This document shows, one piece after another, positions 57,051 to 64,000 of a stretch of DNA of 64,000 nucleotides (the first letter of the stretch is position 1; the number at the start of each line of letters is the position of its first letter). The notes under the pieces are model-generated. The model had not been told where the DNA came from. It ran no database searches and saw only the letters and a program-made list of their open reading frames with translations. The position numbers and the translations under genes are program-made. The stretch is from Paracamarosporium sp. OC-R06-R3 (Eukaryota; Ascomycota; Dothideomycetes; Pleosporales; Didymosphaeriaceae). Where the stretch lies: the NCBI GenBank assembly GCA_019828545.1, contig JACVRA010000301.1:121703-185702 (forward strand). The letters run 5' to 3'.

Positions 57051-58098
57051 AAGTGACTATCTCTCCACTGTTCTTTTTACTTGTAGCGTAACACAATTTG
57101 TATTAAGCATAAATGTTTTCTAGCTGGAACCCACTAGCGTAGCGATACTGACGCAAATTCCAAATATTTCCAAAAGGCCAAAGCGTTATAAATGATCGAT
57201 TGGTCTCCTCCCGTTGAACCATCATGAAGTAATGGAATTCACTTCGATGGGCGAGTTTATCAATTGAGTTAATATGCTCGACCCTACGACTTGCAGTTAC
57301 GGAATTTGCTTTCTGCTGTTGCTTTAAATGACCAAAGCATCAGACAATAACTTGCACAGTCCATCAATAGGAATACATGGGAATTCACGCAAGCAGCAAG
57401 TTAGAGCTCCCCGCTAATGATTAGGCCATGCCTTAGTTGGTTGTACTTGGCGCTTAGGCAGTATATGAGTCACATCGTTTACTACTTATCGCTGATCCGC
57501 TCGACCCTGTATGGCGTCCATCATCGAACCTTCTAATCATGAAAACTTGCATCCACACATGACATTGAGCTTGCCTCAATTGCTTCTCTATGCTTGCACT
57601 TGATGCACCATGCGGAACAAGTTAGATTATATGACGGAAAGAGTATGAGCTTGTTTAGCGGATTTGTGATGTTGGCATTTTCGCCGAAAAAGGAAAACTA
57701 CATTTACCAAAAGGGGTTATTACCAATGATTGCGCCAACACGGAAGAGACCAGCGCATTGTTAAATCGCAATGCCGCTTACCACCATGATTCGCACCAAG
57801 TAATCACCACATGGATATTGACATTGCATAATTGTATGTCTGCTCTTTATCCTGCACCTGGATAGTAATCCGCGCTTAGGCAAGAAGATGCCAAGACGCT
57901 GCTTGCTAAGCACACAACGACAATAAGGCGGAGGCTTGTGATATTCGTGGAACATGTACACATGGCAGTCCCTCATTATATAATGCTTCACCGACGGATT
58001 ATATCTGAATCGCATCATCGATTTTCTTCATCTCATCAATACGCAGAAGCAATTCAAAATACACTTTTGCCGCCACAAACGGTACCAACCGCGCTATC
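57051..58098. other. Gene-free interval with promoter
   Basis: About 1 kb without a gene. A TATA element lies at 57977-57983 before the next gene. Confidence 0.6.
57977..57983 (+). promoter_or_regulatory. TATA box for the PEP-mutase family gene
   Basis: TATATAA lies 122 bp upstream of the ATG at 58099. Confidence 0.45.
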
Positions 58099-58866
58099 AT
58101 GTCTTCCGATACAGCTGCTCTTGCAACATATTTCAAGAATCTCCACCGGTCAGGGAGTCCTGTCCTGGTCGTGAACGTTTGGGATGCCACCTCAGCCAAT
58201 GCCGTTGGTAGTGTGCCCGGTGTCAAAGCCCTTGCGACTGCTTCCTACGCAATTGCAGCAACTTATGGGGTGTCGGACAACGATATGACATATGAGCAGA
58301 ACCTCACAGCCGTCGCTAAGATTGCACCTGTTGCACAGAAACTCAAACTCCCTCTCACAGTCGATATCCAGGACGGTTATGAAGACATCACCAAGTCGAT
58401 CACCGAACTCATCAAACTCGGCGCCGTCGGCGCAAACATTGAAGACTTGAACGACCGCACAGGGAGATTACGCTCCAAATCCGAATCTGTTGAACGCATC
58501 AAGGCTGCAGTGGCAGCTGCAAAGTCTACCGGCGTTCCCGACTTTGTCGTTAATGCTCGGACAGATGTGGTTGCCGAGAACGGCACTGTGGATGATGCCA
58601 TTGACTGGGCGAAGGCTTATCTCGAGGCTGGTGCGACGACTACATTCGTATGGGGAGGACGACATGGCTTGAGGGATGCAGACGTGGAAAAAATAACAAA
58701 AGCGCTCGATGGAAAATTGAGTGTGGTTCTACCGGGAAGCTCAGGATATCTCTCTGTAAGTGATCTTAGCGAGATCGGCGTGGCAAGGGTGAGCATTGGC
58801 CCCCGGCTTCAATTCGACGCCTCTGCTGCCATAAAGAAGGGCGTCCAAGAGTTGCTGTCTAGATAG
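58099..58866 (+). CDS. PEP mutase / isocitrate lyase family enzyme
   Basis: Single exon, 255 residues, the compact size of this superfamily. It starts MSSDTAALATYFKNLH, then VNVWDATSANAVGSVPG (substrate phosphate/carboxylate loop). The metal-binding core is LPLTVDIQDGYED, with conserved acidic residues, and GANIEDLN. FVVNARTDV and the C-terminal GVARVSIGPRLQF follow. The Cys-bearing flap motif that marks true isocitrate and methylisocitrate lyases is not visible, so it is closer to phosphonopyruvate/oxaloacetate-type members. It probably cleaves or forms a C-C or P-C bond in a small 2-oxoacid. Its place at the end of the cluster is noted, but the role is unknown. Confidence 0.88.
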   Translation: MSSDTAALATYFKNLHRSGSPVLVVNVWDATSANAVGSVPGVKALATASYAIAATYGVSDNDMTYEQNLTAVAKIAPVAQKLKLPLTVDIQDGYEDITKSITELIKLGAVGANIEDLNDRTGRLRSKSESVERIKAAVAAAKSTGVPDFVVNARTDVVAENGTVDDAIDWAKAYLEAGATTTFVWGGRHGLRDADVEKITKALDGKLSVVLPGSSGYLSVSDLSEIGVARVSIGPRLQFDASAAIKKGVQELLSR

Positions 58867-59604
58867 ATCTGATCGGTTCGTTTTGGCAAAGGACAATGCC
58901 TTCAAAATCTATGGGACGAGGATGCCATTCCTTTGACCATCTTGCAATGATTCTGTGCTGAGTTGTCGATTGAATCTATATCTAACGTACGTTCGAGAAA
59001 CAGGTTCGAACGATACATGATACATTTATGAGACTCTTCCATAACTTCGAGTCCACCAATCTATGGATGATTACTTTGTGCGTGTACTTGAAATTGGTGG
59101 CTAAGTAGCTCATGAAGCTCACATTAGGGCGTCTCCGAAAGGTGATCTGGATTCATAGCCCACGCCGACGGTGATCTAATTGGCAGCAACACATAGGCCA
59201 TTTTAACGCGCGAGGCCCATAGCGACCGCCGATCACCGACCATCCGCAGTACAGAAGACAAAAAAAGGAAGCGATTGTCACATTTGATAGTGGAGAACAA
59301 TGCCGATTTGGCATCATAGTGTTGGCGGACGGAATGGCTTCAAGAGCGCGTGATATGGTGTTCTTGCGGAAGAACAACTGGCAGATACAGAAGGTGACTA
59401 TCACTACAACTCTATTAAATATCATGGATGTTCCATTCTATACTGTATGAGCCAGAAGATGGGACGTGGTCGGATTGTGATGTAGCCCGAGCCTGACACA
59501 AACAATTCGAGCACATTTCACAACCGGTGGGCTTATTACGGAAGGACCCTTTGCAGGGTACCGCAATTTTGACGTGCTGTCGCAGAAGAAAGCTGTGAAA
59601 GGAC
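58867..59604. other. Gene-free interval
   Basis: Nothing supported. The last 100 bp may include further remnants of the monooxygenase gene that follows. Confidence 0.5.
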
Positions 59605-59880
59605 GTGTCCAAAGGAGCTGGATGGAAAGCGGGAAGAGTGCTCGAAGGAATGATAAATTCTAAAGACTTCTACATGTCCGATTTCGCACAAATCAAAGCC
59701 TCGACCCGGTCCAAAAGAAGAGTCATATTGGTGGGTAATGCAGGATACTGCCCTTTGTTAATTGCCGGAACGGGGACGTCGTCAGCTATGGTCGATGCAT
59801 ATATTCGTGCTGGAGAGCTTAGCAGGTTGCCAAATCTAGAACTGACAAACTTGCAAAGTGCATTTAACGAGTATGAATAG
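59605..59880 (+). pseudogene. Remnant of a FAD-dependent monooxygenase
   Basis: About 90 codons that match the middle to C-terminal part of an aromatic-type FAD monooxygenase: GWKAGRVLEGM, then DFYMSDFAQIK and RVILVGNAGYCP, GTGTSSAM and AYIRAGELSR. The family FAD-ribityl motif GDAGYCPSP has become GNAGYCPLL, losing the Asp that contacts FAD. The N-terminal Rossmann GXGXXG part is absent upstream and the frame ends after FNEYE. A G-to-A change explains the lost Asp. Treated as a dead fragment, beside a dead P450. Confidence 0.7.
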
Positions 59881-59906
59881 ATCTTTCGACCAGCTTCCGA
59901 TTCTCG

Positions 59907-60623
59907 TTGCTAACCATAATGGAGAATGCCCTACTCATTCTAGCTCTACGCCCAAGTTTCTTCACGGATCCGTGGCTGCCCTTGCCAGATGCCTGGCGAA
60001 AACTCAGTCGAGCTTGTATCACGTTCCAGCAGCATATGAAGAACATGTACGATCAAAAACGTCACCTTTTAAGCGAGAACAAACTAGAGGGAGAATCTAC
60101 CCTTATAGCTTCACTAGCTCGTGGCTCTCAAAGCGAGAAGGAAGGAAAAGCTTTGACCGAATCTGAGGTCTATGGCACGATGTTTGTAGTCAGTTTTGCC
60201 GGCCACGATACCACCGCGCACCTCATCACATTTGTTATGTAAGTTCTTGAACATATGAATTTCTACTATTCCAAGATCATCTGCATGTACTAAATGATCC
60301 GTCACCAGTTTCTATCTAGCGGCCAACCCGTCTGTTCAAGACTGGCTATCGCATGAGCTGTACCAAGTGTTGGGTCATAGGCAGCCCCATGATTGAAATT
60401 ACAAAAACGACTTCCCGCAGTTGAAGTGTTGCATGGCAATTCTCTACGAAACCCTACGCGTCAAGACTCTGGTGCCAGAAGTCAAGTGGACCAGTGACCG
60501 TCCCCAATCCTTGTATATCACAGGTCGAGCGTTACAAATTCCCCCAAACACGTTAGTCGTCCCCAGTCACATCCATGTCCATGATAACCCACGGATTTGG
60601 GGTGCAGTTGATGCGCCCTGAAA
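59907..60623 (+). pseudogene. Degenerate cytochrome P450 remnant
   Basis: The piece holds a P450 mid-section: an open run from 59907 (through FTDPWLPLPDAWRKL), the I-helix VVSFAGHDTTAHL, and then an apparent intron (donor GTAAGT at about 60240, acceptor CAG before 60309). Next come FYLAANPSVQDWLSHELYQV, an in-frame TGA at 60394-60396 where P450 homologues usually have Trp, and ILYETLRVKTLVPEVKW (K-helix ExxR as ETLR). The frame stops at GAVDAP and the heme cysteine loop is missing. N-terminal membrane anchor and C-terminus are lost. It lies directly after a monooxygenase remnant, so these are probably the ruined end of a former cluster. Confidence 0.8.
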
Positions 60624-61892
60624 ACCTTCCCCTCGTGTGGCGCTCCGTGTTTTAGGACTCACCGCTATTCAACCGTTCAATAAACCTTGACAAGGTATGG
60701 CATTAGGAGAATTGGCGTGATTGGCGACGCAGCTCGTAACCTCGCAACAATCATAGTTGTGCTACTTCAATTTTAACACAACGATTACTGTTCATTTACA
60801 AAAAAACTCTGGTCAGAAGAATCTAATAGAACGTTACTAGACTTTCATAATATCTGATGTTTCAAGGCTACACAATCGCATCCTCCCATTTTCAAAAGAA
60901 AGAAAAAGGATCGACCAGAACATCTATTCTTGAATACTCCAATTACCAAGCCGAAAATTACCAAATCATTACCCATAATACGTGATATCTAGGTAACGTT
61001 AGTCACTGCGTAGCGAGACACACTGTGTGTCGAGACGCATTTGCTTTCGGACCTCCGCACTCCTCGCCCCGCGTCTGTATTTAGACAAGCTGAACGCGCA
61101 TCATATCTGCAACTTATTCTCTCTTAGCTTGTCAGCTTCCGGTGAAAAAAAGCGCGGCGTTGCTTGCTGCATTGATCATTGTGTATATGCTGTCTATCGA
61201 CTCTGTGTCAATAACCCCCTGTCTATCTGCGATATGCAAGTTTAGTCGCGCATTCGGAGGGCTGAAAGGGAAGCTGAGGTGTGAAAGATCAAGATCAAAG
61301 GCTTCAAAGATTAACTAAGGTTCAGAGTGTGCTTGCCGGCAGTTTCTCCGCGCGAACTGCAAGATCGTCGAAACGCGTGTGATCAGCCGTGCGTCCCAAG
61401 CGACTTATGGCTGCAGTAGCGTGCTGAGATGTCTGGGAGGTGCTGCGCCCTGTGGCTGAGAGCTGCGGCTTCCACTAACCATCTGGCCTTAGATAGCCCT
61501 TATTGCCGGCTCCCTAAGTCAGTCGTGCTCGCTCTCGTCACGTAGAGCCAGGCGAGACACTGCAACGACAACCTTTGTAGATCAACTCTATTTGCTGGCA
61601 TTTTACCCATATATGCGCACCTTTCTAACATGACTTTATAAGCCAAACACTGCCTCAGTGCATATGGTGAGGCGAGGCAGCGCAGGACGCTAGGCGCTTG
61701 ATGTAGCCAGCAGCACCTTCAGCCTGGTTGCATGCACTGCCGCGCCAGGCTGCCTTCTCTGCCTTATCGCAAATATGTTACTCTATTCTCTACTCTCGCT
61801 AACACTCTACTTTCGCTAACACTATACTCCCACTACCACAAAAGCTATTCACACCTCTACCTCCTCAGACGAAATTCCAAGCCGCAAGCGCT
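60624..61892. other. Gene-free interval before the NLR
   Basis: AT-rich, then GC-richer from 61020. No gene. A GACACACTGTGTGTC near-palindrome lies at 61017-61031 and a short CTCGCTAACAC-type repeat near 61790-61830. Confidence 0.5.
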
Positions 61893-64000
61893 ATGCGGCT
61901 TCTCCATTCTGACGCGCTGGGCAGAGCCATCTTGACAGACTTTCGCGGCAAGCCGATCCCGCCCTACGCTATCCTATCACATCGATGGGGCGATTTCGAA
62001 ATCCTTATCGAAGACGTATTGAATGGAAACTATACACAGAAAGCAGAAGGCCACCAGAAGCTCAGGTTCTGCGCCGAACAAGCAGCTCGGGACGGGCTGC
62101 AGTACTTCTAGATCGATACATGCTGCATCGACCGATGGGACAAAGACGAGCGATCGAAGGCGATTAACTCGATGTTCGAGTGGTACTGTAAGGCGGCCTA
62201 ATGCTACGTCTTTCTATCAGATGTTTCAGTGGCTTCTACGATAGAGGTACCCCAGCGCAGTAGCTGGGAGGCGTCTTTCCGGTTGAGCGATTGGTTTAAG
62301 CGAGGATGGACGCTCCAGGAACTTATCGCGCCAGTGTTTGTCGACTTCTTCTCGCGCGAAGAACTGCGAATAGGCGACAAAGCGTCACTTGGTCAGCTAC
62401 TCCATGATATCACCGACGTCCCACTCGCCGCGCTGCACAACTGTCCTCTAGAACAATTCAGCACATCTGAGCGGATGAGGTGGGCTGAGAAACGCATAAC
62501 AACCGAAGAAGAAGACATCGTGTACTGCCTGCTTGGACTTGTTGGCATCTCTATGCCTATCACGTACGGCGAAGGGCAGGAGAGTGCACGAAGGAGGCTA
62601 GAGGCTGAGATAGATGCGAACGGCAGCGCACCATCGATCATTCCATTCTCACAAAACAAGTCTTTCGTTGGTCGCGAATCGCAGCTCGTCGAGCTAGAAG
62701 CGAAGCTCTTCAGCAACGTGCTAACCACTACCACGCTAGCAATTGCCGGCCCTGGCGGAATAGGCAAGTCGCAACTCGCGCTTGAGGTTGCCTACAGGAC
62801 AAAGCAGAAGAACAGAAGCTGCGCAGTTTTCTGGATAGACGCAAGCAACAGAGACAGCCTCTACCGGTCTTATGCAAGTGTTGCGCAGAAGCTCAGTATT
62901 GCTGGCTGCGATGATGACCAGGCAGACTTGAAGGAGATCGTACAGCGCTGTGTGGCAGCAATGAGTGCGCGACAGTGTTTGCTGATCTATGACAATGTAG
63001 AGGGCACCAGTCTACGGCCTAGCGGCTCGTCTACGACCCGACCTGCTGACTTGGCCAACTTTCTGCCGCATTCTAAGCTGTGTTCTATTATCTTTACAAC
63101 AACGGAGAATGATACAGCCGAGGCACTTGCTCCGCGAAACGTCATGGCGCTGCACGAGCTAACGCCAGACACGGCGCTTAGGATGCTGCAAAACCGCTTG
63201 ACAGAGCCGCCTTCGGATGCAGAGCAGCAGGTTGCCATGCACTTGTTGCAAGAGCTATCATATCTGCCTCTAGCAATCGTGCAAGCAGCAGCGCACATGA
63301 ATGCCAGTTGTCTGAAAGTGCAGCAGTACCAAGTACAGCTAGTCAAGCACAAAGAAGCAGCTCTTGAGCACAGCGATGACTTGTCTGAAGGCGAGCAGAG
63401 GGAATCTGGTTTAAGAAAGACTGTAGCGGCTACACTGTCTCTCTCTATAAGCTCGGTCCGCCATAGCAATGCGGTTGCAGTAGACTATCTTTTTGTTGCT
63501 GCATGCGTAGATCGAAAGGACATCTCACTCGATCTTCTAGAAGCAGCATCGCTGAAAGCAAGAGAAGATGCTGTCAGGTTACTTGACAAGTACGCGCTCG
63601 TCACCCGGCGGCCTGCTGAGTCTGCATTCGACATCCATCGATTGGTCCATCAAGCTCTACGCAAGCAGCTGCAAGTGCAGGGACAGCTTAGACAATGGAC
63701 TCAGCGCACTAGCACACAGCTGCTCCTGGTGTACCCAGACAACGATCACAGTAACAGAAGCAAGTGGAGACGGCTGCTTCCGCATGCTTAGTATGCTCTG
63801 TCACATTGTGAGACGGATGGTTGTGATAATGATGATAAGGACGATAGTGGGGATGGTATGGATAATGTAAGATTAAGTCTTGCATCAAAGTGTGCTAGCA
63901 CGCTTTATAGTGACGGACGGTATAGGGAAGCCGAAGAGCTATTTGTGCAAGTGATGGAGACTCGCAAGACAAAGCTGGGAGCGGACCATCCTGACACGCT
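61893..64000 (+). pseudogene. HET/NB-ARC/TPR NLR-like gene with three in-frame stops
   Basis: One reading frame runs 2.1 kb from MRLLHSDALGRAIL to the window edge. It encodes a HET domain (YAILSHRWGD, IDTCCIDRWDKDERSKAINS, CYVFLSDVS, RGWTLQELIAP, EEDIVYCLLGLVGISMP, YGEGQESARRRL). An NB-ARC NTPase follows, with P-loop GPGGIGKS (62748-62771), CLLIYDNVE as Walker B, and LSYLPLAIVQAA. Then come winged-helix sequence and the start of kinesin-light-chain TPRs (GRYREAEELF, LGADHPDT). Stops lie at 62109-62111 (TAG), 62199-62201 (TAA) and 63789-63791 (TAG). Each sits inside a conserved block where Trp (TGG) or Gln (CAR) would be expected. The gene continues beyond the edge. HET-NLRs trigger programmed cell death in vegetative incompatibility. 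Confidence 0.88.

Noticed and set aside
59153..59425. Minus-strand hydrophobic frame of 90 codons
   Set aside because: It has one hydrophobic start but no family match or promoter context. Not strong enough to list as a gene.

Overview
This is eukaryotic DNA from a filamentous ascomycete, most likely a dothideomycete of the Pleosporales type. That placement is inference. It rests on single-copy genes broken by many 46-62 nt introns with GTRNGT donors and CTAAC/CTGAC-like branch points, on families typical of Pezizomycotina (Clr2, 2EXR, HET/NB-ARC, GH125, fungal-specific transcription factor domain), and on stop codons that look like repeat-induced point mutation (RIP). Exon boundaries were set by eye from splice signals and frame continuity. 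Coordinates given for spliced genes run from first to last coding base, and the exons are listed in the evidence.

Layout. 1-13 kb is an accessory region of widely spaced genes for secretion and oxidation: the 3' part of a cytochrome P450, a secreted Asp-Ala repeat protein, a secreted flavin oxidase of the berberine-bridge type, a 60-residue secreted peptide and an eight-exon dye-decolorizing peroxidase. 13-25 kb is a dense housekeeping block: RNase P subunit POP4, a secreted PAN-like protein, Hikeshi/OPI10, an HD-domain hydratase-like enzyme, pyridoxamine-phosphate oxidase (PDX3), inositol polyphosphate multikinase (ARG82-like), the RNA 3'-processing factor CLP1 and a GH125 mannosidase. 25-30 kb holds a 2EXR protein, a 35-bp tandem repeat and a phosphodiester-glycosidase-like protein. 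31-37 kb holds a divergent chromatin pair: a SNF2 ATPase with a C-terminal PHD finger, and the silencing protein Clr2. 37.8-39.1 kb holds two small cysteine-containing proteins. A CTCGAG-rich repeat array lies at about 41 kb. 42.5-45.6 kb holds a single-pass membrane protein and an MTR-type amino acid permease that has an inverted GATA-site pair upstream.

From 49.1 to 60.6 kb lies what looks like a decaying metabolic cluster: an ABM-like protein, two paralogous alpha/beta-hydrolase-fold proteins that both lack a nucleophile, a transcription factor without a zinc cluster, a disulfide oxidoreductase with a frameshift, a PEP-mutase/isocitrate-lyase family enzyme, and remnants of a FAD monooxygenase and a P450. 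No PKS, NRPS or terpene synthase backbone is visible. The window ends inside a HET/NB-ARC/TPR (NLR-like) gene that stays in one frame for 2.1 kb but carries three stops, each explicable as a CpA-to-TpA (RIP) change.

The strongest leads are the paired nucleophile-less hydrolases in one small gene set, the RIP-interrupted NLR, the divergent Clr2/SNF2-PHD pair, and the Asp-Ala secreted protein.
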